From: Hortaea werneckii
Lineage: Eukaryota > Ascomycota > Dothideomycetes > Mycosphaerellales > Teratosphaeriaceae
DNA length: 64,000 nt
NCBI GenBank assembly: GCA_037044905.1
Contig: JBAOKB010000062.1
Span: 182,501-246,500 of the forward strand
Direction of reading: 5' to 3'
A model generated the notes under the pieces. The model ran no database searches, had not been told where the DNA came from, and saw nothing but the letters and a program-made list of their open reading frames with translations. Position 1 is the stretch's first letter. Each line of letters starts with the position of its first letter. Positions 1 to 9,292 of this stretch are shown one piece after another. The translations under genes and the position numbers were made by a program.

Positions 1-518
1 GTCGCGGCGGCGACGGCGGCGATGGCGAGGTGGTGGCGGCGATGACCCCCTAGGGGCGAGGGCGGCAGCGAGGGAGGGGGCCGGCAGCCGTCAGGGACGT
101 GGGACGGCGGTGACCCCGGCGCACCGCGCTTCGTGGCGACTCTTGCTCTTTGATCCTCTTTGGTAAGGCCAAGTTGCTTCCCTCCCTCGCGACACGAATG
201 AAAAATATCCTGCTTCAAAACTGGCCAAGAGCAGAGGTCCGTCTCCTGGAGATTGACACTAATTAAAAGAAGCTTCATAGTTAAGATTTAAGACAGAGGG
301 GGCCTATTCCTCCTGCGTTGTATTATCACCACTACAACTACTTCTTCTTTTCTTGAGCCCCTTGCCTTCCTTCACACCTTCTCATAATGTTGTTGATACG
401 TCTCCTGAATTAAGCGTGGCCAAGTTATGCTAGGCTCCAGATTATCTTGTTACAGTCCTTCTCTACCATTTCACGCCTAGGTCGACTTTTTCCTAGGATA
501 CTCGGGCTCAGAATCGTC
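1..518. other. Left-edge non-coding stretch
   Basis: The first 50 bases are very GC-rich with GGC/GCG triplet runs and could be the edge of a gene lying outside the window. The rest turns into pyrimidine-rich intergenic sequence near 300-420. No ORF here looks coding. Confidence 0.4.
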
Positions 519-1178
519 CTAGCCTGCGTCCTTCTCACGCATTTCGCGCATAGCCTGAGCCTCCACTGTGTCTTCGAGTGTGGTCTCCGCGGTGCCGTCG
601 TTCATGCGGGTATAGATGTTGCGCCAGACGTCCCGCAAGCCGTCGTTGTCGCCTTCGTAGGTGGTGTGGAACTGGATCAGGCTAAGATTGTGAACTTTCA
701 CCCAAAGATTGGTGCCAGGGACGCCGCGGAAGTTGATGTAAGGGTGGTCGGCGGTAGGAATCTCGTACCACGTGTACAAGCCCACCGTGACAATCTCTGG
801 CTCGATGCTAGGCCCGACGAAGTAGTCGATGTCACAGTTGCGGATTCCGGTGGCTGTGTTCTTGATCTCGTGGGGCGACCAGCGCGCGAAGACGTGGCGC
901 TTGAAAGTGCGGGCGAGACCTTCTGTTGTCATCCAGCCCACCGTGTATAAGCCACCTCCGTGAAGGCAATTGTAGAAGACGTCGTCGAATGGAAGATCGA
1001 CATATTCGTTAAACGCTTGAGCGCACGAAGGGCATCGATGGTTCGACGGAGGGCTTACTCTTGTTGTTCTCGATTGGAGACTGGAGTCAATGTTGGTGAC
1101 AGAAAATACATCGTAGACAGAGGACAGTTTGTTATTGTTGCAGGGATCAAGGAGGGGCAAGCGGACGAAGACAATCAT
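519..1178 (-). CDS. Hypothetical protein, about 219 aa
   Basis: I do not recognise a family. The minus-strand frame is open for over 670 bases; the first ATG of the frame is at 1178, since the position opening the frame further upstream is a TTG. The product has a short hydrophobic start, a CPSC pair near residue 47 that could bind metal, and then a dense, globular-looking body rich in Trp, Tyr and His ending in a charged Glu/Arg tail. No signal peptide or membrane helix stands out beyond the weak N-terminus. The plus-strand frames over the same bases read as Arg/Val-rich shadows. A first exon further upstream cannot be excluded, because the leader between 1178 and 1280 contains no clear promoter. 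Confidence 0.5.
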   Translation of the reverse strand: MIVFVRLPLLDPCNNNKLSSVYDVFSVTNIDSSLQSRTTRVSPPSNHRCPSCAQAFNEYVDLPFDDVFYNCLHGGGLYTVGWMTTEGLARTFKRHVFARWSPHEIKNTATGIRNCDIDYFVGPSIEPEIVTVGLYTWYEIPTADHPYINFRGVPGTNLWVKVHNLSLIQFHTTYEGDNDGLRDVWRNIYTRMNDGTAETTLEDTVEAQAMREMREKDAG

Positions 1179-2585
1179 ACGCACTTGATGAGACAAGTGT
1201 CACGAGTGGCAGGAGCAGTCCCTTCTCTCGCTTGCGTTATAGTCTGCGACGCACTCAAGAGCGTCGAGACCGCTCATGTGCGGTGGTGGAGTTGAAGTCG
1301 GCTGTTTCAGTGATGTGGCATTCGATTCACGTGGAAGACACGAGGAGACAAGTTGCTTTCATGCAATCATGTGAAGACATGGTGAGCTCGTGAGATGACC
1401 AGGTCGTCAACGTGTGGTTTCACCGTATAGGTCAACCGCCAGTCTCTTCAATAAACCTTGCTCCGCAGTGATTAAGAGCGCTTCTCGTGAGGGTACTAAG
1501 CCGTACCGTATTAAGCCGAAACATCGCGTGGTAAGAATCGTTGATACCACGTCTCCGGCAGGCATTGCGCACTGATGATGACCAGTCTGACTATATGGAC
1601 ATTGTAATCCGGAAGGTGAACTTGGACGTCCCTCTTTCCATAGATGAACGCGTATGAACAGCAATCAGGTCAAATTCCTCAAATTCCTTGACCTGAAACG
1701 TTTTGGAGTTGTGCCAATCGCACGCGGCACTTGAATAGGGAAAGACGCAGCCTCAAAAGCATACTGCATTCGACTCTTATCTGAGTAGTTTGAACATCCT
1801 GGGCTCTCGTAATATTCAATTCCGATTCGCCGATAAATTGGCCATGAAATCGGGCCACCCTAGAGGACCAGCACGATTCCATAGAGCATGTCATTCTGTT
1901 CATGAGAAACATCTTGACCAATATGTGAACATTTTGATTGCGCTAAAATCATGGGAGAAGCTTTTCCTAACGTTGAAACGCGGCTTGAGCCCAAAGGAGA
2001 ACTTTTGATCATCGGCATTCACGGGAGAAGAAAGAAAACGCGTACGACCAAAGCGCAGTCTGCGACGGGACAAACAAAATGTTTATGAATTGGACCGTAT
2101 ATCTCGGCCGGCAATTGTCGGTCAAATATGTCGTGCAACTTTTGCTTGTCAATGGGATTGCAACGTTTATCTGGTGGGCTGCGAAACACCTTCTGCAAAT
2201 TTGCAGCAAACTGCGGCCAGCAGTCGATCTTTCCGCGGCGCCGGCGACGGCGGGTTTTCCAGTGGGAACGGTGCCGTAGGCGAACATACGCCACTTGCCA
2301 CTCCAAGTAGCATTCACTACGTCGCCCGACAGCATGAATCATTCGTCAGGCAGCAGCGGGTCTACTTCCGCGGTCTCGGGTGTACATCTTCATCTTGTAA
2401 ATTGCGATTCTACATACTTCTCCCTCTCGCCTTTGGGCAGCAATCTTGTCGAAAATTTAACCTCATAACTTGCTGCGCTTCTCTCCTTCCACATTGTCGT
2501 TCTCTTCGGCCTCGCAGCACCGCGCCGTGCTCGTCAGAGTCGCCAACGGCGCCCTTGACATACAACACATGTTGGCATTCGCGAC
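1179..2585. other. Mostly non-coding, with weak minus-strand coding traces
   Basis: No complete gene is visible. Two minus-strand frames (about 2019-2342 and 2410-2706) have protein-like composition; the second carries a CREC motif in its middle. They lie in different frames with stops between them and cannot be joined by convincing splice sites, so they may be remnants of a decayed gene or antisense shadows. Confidence 0.3.
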
Positions 2586-3589
2586 ATGGCTGCGCTTCGT
2601 AGGGGATATGCGCGCAGAAGTTGTCGTACATTTCGAGAGATTCAGCTTGCTTCGAGGCCGCCACAACACCCGCAGAGCGACTTTGTCGATCCAAGTGTCC
2701 TTGCATGCCTTCCTATCCGCTTGTCAAGCCTGATCGACGTTGAGGACGAGAAGATTGATTTCGAGCCGCGCTTTTCGTGTCTCTATAATTCCGATCATTT
2801 TGAGGAGGTCTTCCAAAAGACTATGGGTCCACCTGGGAAAGAAGACCTTCGAGGTCTACCAACTATAGAAAGTCGATTTACTGCAAGGAAATGGATGCGA
2901 TTTATGGAGGTTGTGCTGGATTCCAGGGAGCTCGAGCATACAGACTGGTTTAATCCCCGGACAAGGACTCTTCTCGAACACTCGCAGTGGCATGAGCGTC
3001 CGTCGTTAGCGGGAGGCGGCTGGAGCGCATTCTTTGAGACACAGGGCGAGGAAAGAAGCAGTTGGTGTACGTATAAGATTTTTGCCATCTCGGAGAAGAC
3101 TAAACACGAGAGAAACGACTCGTGCGATGAAGAGCTACCACACATCTCCTGCTTGCTAGAAGACCCAGCTGTAATGGATGATCGCGCAACTAGAAGCGAG
3201 ATCCTATGTGCGACGCATTTCATGATGCAGCGTTTGCGCTATCGAGCATGGAATGGACACTGCGTTCATCCGGTCTGTATCTCTGCGTATCTACGTTGTT
3301 TGTTCGAAGAGCTGACTGCTTTCAGGTCTTCATCTACCGATTCAATGATGCTTACGCGAGAATCACGCAAGCCCACTTCGACGGCAGCTACCTTCAGCTA
3401 CGACAATCACGCCCAATCGCTCTTATAACAGACGACAGGGTTGCCACCCTTAAGCTGCTTTTGCGCTGGATTATGGCAGATCCATTGCACAACACGAAAT
3501 GTGGCGAGGCCCCAATGCCAGAGTTTGATGTCAACCGAGATCAAGTGCAAGCTCCCCCTTCGCCTGAACGACCTCGCATGTGCGTTTGA
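2586..3589 (+). CDS. Hypothetical protein, two exons, probable 3' frameshift
   Basis: An intron at 3273-3325 (53 bp, donor GTCTGT, branch GCTGACT, acceptor TTTCAG) joins two frames in phase 0. The junction reads naturally into VFIYRFNDAYARITQ, followed by a stretch on residues about 230-275 that resembles the C-terminal half of a common filamentous-fungal hypothetical family. No enzyme motif is visible. The start is uncertain: 2586 is the first ATG of the frame, but its first 40 residues look like antisense composition, so 2823 or an unseen upstream exon may be right. Near 3530-3545 the frame stops making sense and the overlapping frame running to 3773 takes over with protein-like sequence, which suggests a one-base frameshift or an unrecognised intron. 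The gene may be decaying. Confidence 0.5.
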
Positions 3590-3773
3590 AGCGAAGAAGC
3601 TCCACTACAGATTGAACGCACCTAGCTCTTGCAGACGGACAGGCGCCGATCCGCCACTTGTGCGTGTTGACTTACATCAATTGTGTCGTAAATACCTAGA
3701 CTGTAGGATGGTCCTTCTTACCAGCGAACCGGTGCTCGGGACGAGAGGAGTAGATCATGAACAATCACAATGA

Positions 3774-4210
3774 GAAAGAGGACGCGTTATTCGAACAATG
3801 GTCTGCAACTGAGCAAACAGAAGGTGGTGGCCGTGGGACCTCAGAGCTCGGATTTCATTCATGAGGCAGATGTATCGACTTTTTCTTACCTTGCTAGAAA
3901 ATTGCAACACGTATTTGGCGACGCGCGCGACACTGCTTTTCGCGGCATCACGCAGCCGCTCTTCTGGCCGCCTTCTTCTGTGTGACGCCGCCAGTGTCAA
4001 TGAGGTCTAGACACGCATCTACGAAAGTGCGAACGGTGACGCGTAACGCGTTGAATCTGCCATGACAATTTGGGACGCCAGGACGGCAGATACACAGCTG
4101 AGACGCGTGAACAAACGACCTTGAGACAATCTCGCCAAGCTGACGCATTTTTGGAAGATAAACGGCACATTTCTACATTGCTTGTGGGAAGACTTTGGTA
4201 CTCTGTAGTC
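3774..4210. other. Intergenic, nothing recognised
   Basis: About 440 bases between two convergent genes. Short ORFs on both strands have no coding character. Confidence 0.4.
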
Positions 4211-5641
4211 TCAATCACCGCTAATGCGCCACGGGCTACGGTCACAGACACCTTGCGCCGTCTGCCAGGCTTCGATCCGATCCAGAAACCATCCGCTGAC
4301 AGCCTTCCTGCTCTCTTCTTCACCAAAGTGTGCAATCCTGTCGTCCGCCGAGCCGAGTCCTGGCCGATTCTTCATAGACCAGCCGAGACGGACGACTTTT
4401 CCGGCTTTGCAAAAGCCCGGACTCCAGAACCACTGCAGACAGTGATCCTCTCCGCGGCAAAAGCGTTCACAAGCCTTTGCAGACTTGGACGCAGGATTGT
4501 CATCATCGCCATTGCGAAAGGACCAGTCTTGCGCGAGGTTGTCCCAGCCTTTCATTTTGCCGTCGGCGGCTCGGATCTGCGGGAGCACGAAGCTCTTGTA
4601 GTAGTCTTCGAACAGCATGGGCTCACCGGCGCCGTGAGCCTCTCGCCATTCGCTATCGAACTGCCACAGCTTATCAATACCGACTGCGTCGACATGATGC
4701 CAGGTCACTGCAGGCTTGCACCAGTGTTTCTCTGACCAGTCGAGCGAAGCGGGCGTTTCGCCTTGTATGAGCGGGAACGAGGTGTGTAGCTTGATGGAAG
4801 GGTCGGCTTTGAGTAGCACTTCGGCCACCATCAAGTCACCACAACATTGTTTAGCTACCATGTTCTCCCAAGAAGGCTGATCCCTGAGGTAAGATGCGTT
4901 GAATGCCTTGGCGGCAGGTGCCGATAGTACCACGCCGCTGCCGCCATGAGCAAACTCCGTGTCACCAATCATTACTTGGGCGCCCGCAAAGACGGGCTTC
5001 CGTTCATCGAGAGTGTCCAGAAAGAGCAACAGGTTCTGCAGGGAGACATATGTGTCCGCCTCCATGAAAAAATACCACTTCTTCGTCTCGCCGAATTTCT
5101 CGTAAGCGTCCGTGACCATAGGCAGGAACTTCCATTTATCCAGACCCCAACTTTTCTCGCCCTTGAGCTCGGCGGCATCTCCACCGCCTGCCACGTGCTC
5201 CTTCAGTAATCGGTATTGCGCCAGATCTTCATGCTGGTCTTGAATGTCTTGTGACACGGATGCGAGCGCATCGTGGATCGGCACGACGCCAAACTGCTGC
5301 TCCAGATCTGAGTAGATCACGTAGTCGGAGCCGCAGGCGAATGTCGTGGCCAGGTGGATAGGCAGCTTCTTGTAGATCTCGGTGGCGCCGGTCTTCAGCA
5401 CGAAGACGACATCCTTCAGGCGCTCTAGACCGTGGCAAACATCGGCGTCTGCACCTTCGGATGCGTCTTCCTCAATCTTAGATTCATCGGCGGGCGTGTG
5501 GTCGGCGGAATGGCCATGTGACCCCAAAGGCGTCGACTCCAGATACGATGGCACGGCGGGCGGATCGCGCCAGAGCTTGGCAAACAGCGCCAGACAGAGG
5601 AGGCCGGTCACGACCAGCACGATGCGCGGCGTGCTCAGCAT
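4211..5641 (-). CDS. GT31-like (fringe/DUF604-type) glycosyltransferase
   Basis: Single-exon 476-aa type II membrane protein expected in the Golgi. Residues 7-22 form a signal-anchor helix, followed by an acidic stem to about residue 68. The catalytic region starts near DVVFVLKTGATEIYKKLP (about 77-94), a hallmark of the fungal GT31/DUF604 group. The metal-binding DxD element is EADTY at 194-198, after the typical KKWYFFM strand. A conserved HGGSGVVLS loop and a WHHVD block follow. The C-terminal 110 residues are Cys/Trp-rich (CERFCRGEDHCLQWFW), resembling the PAN-like tail seen in such fungal enzymes. Likely role: UDP-sugar-dependent transfer to glycoprotein or cell-wall glycans; donor and acceptor cannot be read from the sequence. 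The ATG at 5641 is the only sensible start. Confidence 0.85.
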   Translation of the reverse strand: MLSTPRIVLVVTGLLCLALFAKLWRDPPAVPSYLESTPLGSHGHSADHTPADESKIEEDASEGADADVCHGLERLKDVVFVLKTGATEIYKKLPIHLATTFACGSDYVIYSDLEQQFGVVPIHDALASVSQDIQDQHEDLAQYRLLKEHVAGGGDAAELKGEKSWGLDKWKFLPMVTDAYEKFGETKKWYFFMEADTYVSLQNLLLFLDTLDERKPVFAGAQVMIGDTEFAHGGSGVVLSAPAAKAFNASYLRDQPSWENMVAKQCCGDLMVAEVLLKADPSIKLHTSFPLIQGETPASLDWSEKHWCKPAVTWHHVDAVGIDKLWQFDSEWREAHGAGEPMLFEDYYKSFVLPQIRAADGKMKGWDNLAQDWSFRNGDDDNPASKSAKACERFCRGEDHCLQWFWSPGFCKAGKVVRLGWSMKNRPGLGSADDRIAHFGEEESRKAVSGWFLDRIEAWQTAQGVCDRSPWRISGD

Positions 5642-6239
5642 GGCCGATGAGGGTTCAGGCGATCAACATGGTGTTTCGGATGGGATGCCGAGATGGACAG
5701 GGTGGAAAGAGGCCAGCGGTGTCGATACCTCCGTAGGTCTCATCAGTCGCGTCGTCGGCGACCGGCACCAACGGCGCGGCGTTCCTTCACCCCGCAAACA
5801 CAGATAGCAAGGAGGTGGCGTCTGCTCGTGAACCACGGTGGGCTGAAGACACAGCGGTTGGGCAAAGATTCCGAGGCATTGTATTGTCTCGCCCGGCGTG
5901 ACCAGATGTCAGGCCGATGGGCGGAGACGTCGTCTGGCTGGTGAATGTCACGGTGTATCTCGTCCAGGTCGGCATTCGCGTCATTCGCCGATCCGTAGTC
6001 GAAGCGGCCAGACTCCGGCGGCAATCATCGACCTTCCTAAAGGGGAAGGTTAATTGGCTTCACCTGCTCGTGGAGTGTAAACAGTTGTGGCGGCGGATCT
6101 TCTGGTCTATCGACGTCCGAAGACACGCTAACGAAGGTTTCGCGTTGTGTCCAGCGGGGCCTCAACGCGTCGCCGCCATGAAGGGCGCGGTATTTGTCGT
6201 GGATTGCTGTCGACCGCTCTGGTGTATCGTGCAGACAAG
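5642..6239. promoter_or_regulatory. Shared promoter of divergent genes
   Basis: About 600 bases separate the minus-strand glycosyltransferase from the plus-strand coiled-coil gene, so both promoters lie here. An in-frame ATG at 6147 exists for the right-hand gene, but the Arg-rich residues it would add look like leader. No TATA box or named binding site is clear. Confidence 0.4.
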
Positions 6240-7421
6240 ATGAGTTTCGAAGCGATTCAGTACGTGCCGGGCGTCAACACCGGCGACTCCAGAATGTATG
6301 CACGAGTTGGCCTCTACCCTCCGCCGCAGTGGGTGCCGCCGCCGCCACCGCCGCTGCCGCCGCACCATTGGCAAGCTCCTCCGCCGATGATTCCACCGCA
6401 ATGGTCCGGCCCTCCGCCGGCATCATGTCCACCTGCCCCTCCGCCGGCCGAGCCTCAAAGCACGGAATCGCCGTCAAAGAAACGAAAGGCATCTCCGGCG
6501 CCCGTTGCTCCGAAAGCGCAGCCGAGACAAGGCGCCTCCACCCGCGGTCTTACTCGCGAGCAGCACCTTGTCGCGCTTCGAATCCAGCTATCGCATGATA
6601 TGAGGGACAGGTATGGCTGCGATGGATACTGGGCAGAGGTCATGCGACAGTACAAGCTCGCCGGGATGCCGGAACACAGGAGCCTCAACAAAACCCTGCC
6701 GAAGCTGGCTCGGGAGTTTGATGAGTGGCTGAGGCGTGAAGGGAACTTCAATAACGAGTGGGAGCGAGACGATGAGTTGAGATTCGCTCGGCGAGAGTGG
6801 GCGGAGCTAATGGATGAGTACGACCGGATGCCACCAGGGGAGAGGGAAATGTGGCGCAAGGCACACGGGAAAGCACTTGCTGAGGAGAGGGAACTTGAAG
6901 CCGCTCGAGAGGCTGAAGCAGAGCAGCAGGAGTGGAAACGACCTAGGCTTATGAGCGAAGATCTGTACGGAGACGATGGCTACGGCCAAGATGAGTCGAT
7001 ATCGGAGGGCATGTCGAATCACGATGATAGCAGTCTAGATGTCACCAGTGCCGACGAGTCGGAGGAAGACATGGTTGCCACGGAGAACTACAGGAGGCGG
7101 TTGCGCTCGCCGCCATCGTCTGACAGTATCCGAAGTCGATCGGTCTCCCAACCACGGAGTGAGCGACCACGGAGTGAGCGACCACGGAGTGAGGATCCTG
7201 CGACCAAGTCTTTTGTACAGGCCAACAACGCCGTGATCGCCTGGATGGAGCGAGACAAGACGAAAACAAGTGACCTTAGCAGGATGAACGCCAGGCTTGA
7301 GGACAAATTGGATCAAGTGACGAACAAGCTGACCCGCATGGAGGCCGTCTTGAACCAGTTGATAAAGCTTGTCAGTCTTCAGCAGCAAGATCGTTCGACT
7401 GGTTTGAAAAGTCCGCAGTGA
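6240..7421 (+). CDS. Proline-rich, coiled-coil hypothetical protein (393 aa)
   Basis: The ATG at 6240 (MSFEAIQYVPG) is preferred over 6147 because the extra 31 residues are Arg-rich and unstructured. The N-terminal 80 residues are strongly proline-rich (runs of PPPPP). A basic KKRK stretch that could act as a nuclear signal follows. Residues about 105-240 are highly charged and helical with evenly spaced Trp/Tyr, then an acidic serine-rich region, a short tandem repeat, and a C-terminal coiled coil (LEDKLDQVTNKLTRMEAVL). This layout suggests a nuclear scaffold or transcription-associated protein, but no named domain is recognised. The HMG-like spacing of aromatic and basic residues in the middle (DEYDRMPPGEREMW) is suggestive only. 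Confidence 0.7.
   Translation: MSFEAIQYVPGVNTGDSRMYARVGLYPPPQWVPPPPPPLPPHHWQAPPPMIPPQWSGPPPASCPPAPPPAEPQSTESPSKKRKASPAPVAPKAQPRQGASTRGLTREQHLVALRIQLSHDMRDRYGCDGYWAEVMRQYKLAGMPEHRSLNKTLPKLAREFDEWLRREGNFNNEWERDDELRFARREWAELMDEYDRMPPGEREMWRKAHGKALAEERELEAAREAEAEQQEWKRPRLMSEDLYGDDGYGQDESISEGMSNHDDSSLDVTSADESEEDMVATENYRRRLRSPPSSDSIRSRSVSQPRSERPRSERPRSEDPATKSFVQANNAVIAWMERDKTKTSDLSRMNARLEDKLDQVTNKLTRMEAVLNQLIKLVSLQQQDRSTGLKSPQ
7151..7195 (+). repeat. 15-bp in-frame tandem repeat, 3 copies
   Basis: The unit ACCACGGAGTGAGCG occurs twice exactly and a third time with a changed end, encoding successive five-residue PRSER-type units in the disordered region of the coiled-coil protein. Confidence 0.9.
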
Positions 7422-7895
7422 CAGCTCCGGGCACGAAGGGGGCGAAGTGTTGACACACGTAGCTTGCGCCTAGTATTGGCGCCTGTAACAGGATACTTGT
7501 CATATTCGCGCAAGCAGGGCCTCAGGACTGTGGACAGCAAAGAGATGTTCGGGGTCAAGTCTGCTCAATCTTCGCCATTTTTCGTTGCTCCGTTTGCGAA
7601 CTTCCAAGATGTTCCGGTCAATTGTGTAAACCAACTGTCACTTGACATTTCTATTGGCATGCTATTTTTGATTGAGTACGAAAGATAGAAGTATACGATA
7701 GGTATATGTAACTTCATCGCACTGCCTCGACGGCCTTGATCTCGCTCCACAACGCGGCCAGTTTGACATCATCCGTCCCCACCCCGGCCGACCCCTTGAC
7801 TTCGCTCGCTACTTGGTTGATTTCATGGAGGAGTGTATACAACACTTCGATCCGCCACTTTGACAGTAGTGCCCGCGACACAGTTCTTGATCGCC
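7422..7895. other. Intergenic
   Basis: About 470 bases holding the 3' region of the coiled-coil gene and the promoter/5' leader of the SDR gene. No ORF or repeat is convincing. Confidence 0.4.
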
Positions 7896-8699
7896 ATGTC
7901 TTACCGCTTCGATGGTAAAGTATGTCTGATAACCGGTGCAGGCTCCGGCATTGGGCGGGCAACAGCGCAGAAGATGGCCTCCCTCGGAGCGACGTTGTCC
8001 CTCTCTGATATCAATGCCGGCGGCCTCGCACAAACTCATGAGCTCTGCGGCGGCAAGCATATGACGAAAACTGTCGATGTCGGGTCGTCGAACACATGCA
8101 ATGATTTCGTCTCCGAGACCGTGGCTCGCCTTGGCCGGCTGGACTACGTCTTCAACTGCGCCGGCGTGAACCCAACGGCCTACCCATTGACTGAGACCAC
8201 GGACGACTATTACAACAAGCTCATGGACACGAATGTGAAGGGGACGTACAGCATCACCCGGGCAGCGATACCCCACCTGCAGGCCGGTGGCGGGATCGTG
8301 AACGTGAGCTCCATCATGGGCGTGACCGTCGCACCGCAGTTCGCCATCTACTGCGCCACCAAATGGGCGATCGTCGGCTTCACGAAGGCCATGGCGCAGG
8401 AGTTAGGATCCAAGCAGATTCGCGTGAATGCCGTAGCCCCGGGGTATATAGACACGCCGACGAATGCGGGCATCCTTGCTGGGCCGGAAGCTGTGGCGGA
8501 GCAGACGGAGAAGGTGGCTCTGGGGCGGTTTGGGACCCCGGGTGAGATCGCAGATGTGGTAGCGTTTTTGTTTAGGTAAGTGTCGCTTGCGATGTGCCAC
8601 CCCCCTGTATCGGATCACTTGGGCTGACACTTTGAATTTAGTGATGAGAGCCGCTATATGAGCGGCAGCATCGTGGAGATCAATGGTGGCCGTGTATGA
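7896..8699 (+). CDS. Short-chain dehydrogenase/reductase (SDR)
   Basis: Classical SDR of about 245 aa in two exons. The intron is 8576-8641 (66 bp, GTAAGT, branch GGCTGAC, TTTAG) and joins in phase 2 so that the protein ends SDESRYMSGSIVEINGGRV, the usual SDR C-terminus. The Rossmann glycine motif TGAGSGIG is near residues 12-19, NCAG in the fourth strand, the catalytic Ser in VNVSSIMG, and the active-site pair YCATK (Tyr and Lys). An N-terminal cofactor acidic residue follows beta-2 (LSDIN), which in this family usually means NAD(H) preference. The start is ATG at 7896 (MSYRFDGK), because the longer frame from 7833 adds only leader-like residues. Substrate unknown; probably cytosolic. Confidence 0.9.
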
Positions 8700-9292
8700 G
8701 TCGGCGACGCTGCATCAGATGCACGCATACTATGCCAAAGATGCCAGTAAGAACTGGGTTGCATTGGATCACCTTGCCGACCAGAGCATCGCTTTAGGCC
8801 AGATTGGGAATGCCTCGTCACCAGAGGTCGATTCATCCAGAGAATCGTCATTCGTGTCGTTGAAGCAAACCTATGGGGCATGCGCAAAGCAGACCCCAAC
8901 CCCGACGAACATAACTAATAGGTTATTAGACCTTGCTTAGCTCAAACATGATTTCTCAATTCAAGCTGCGACAACAACAATTCATTGATTTTCTCTCATG
9001 ATACACGGCAGAATCAACTAAAGACTTTTGGTATCGTACATTATGCCGCTCGCTGTTTCGCATTGCATCCTTGAAACAAACAACCAGACGCCTAAGGCCC
9101 TTGTCAAGCCATGTGAAAGTCACTAAGAGCAAGCCGATCACAACGGTTGATCGGCCTCTAATCATAGTCCCGTTGGATCAACATTGTCGTTCCCACCATA
9201 GCTGCTAACCTGCAGTGCTCCCACGCCACCACTCTGGTTGCCGAAAGCTTTCCACTTACTGCATTCTGCTCGGTCCATAGTTCTATCCGGAC
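8700..9292. other. Intergenic between convergent genes
   Basis: About 590 bases containing the two 3' regions. Short ORFs only; nothing recognised. Confidence 0.4.

Noticed and set aside
7833..7895. Upstream ATG extending the SDR gene by 21 residues
   Set aside because: The added residues have leader-like composition and the SDR fold starts right after the ATG at 7896.
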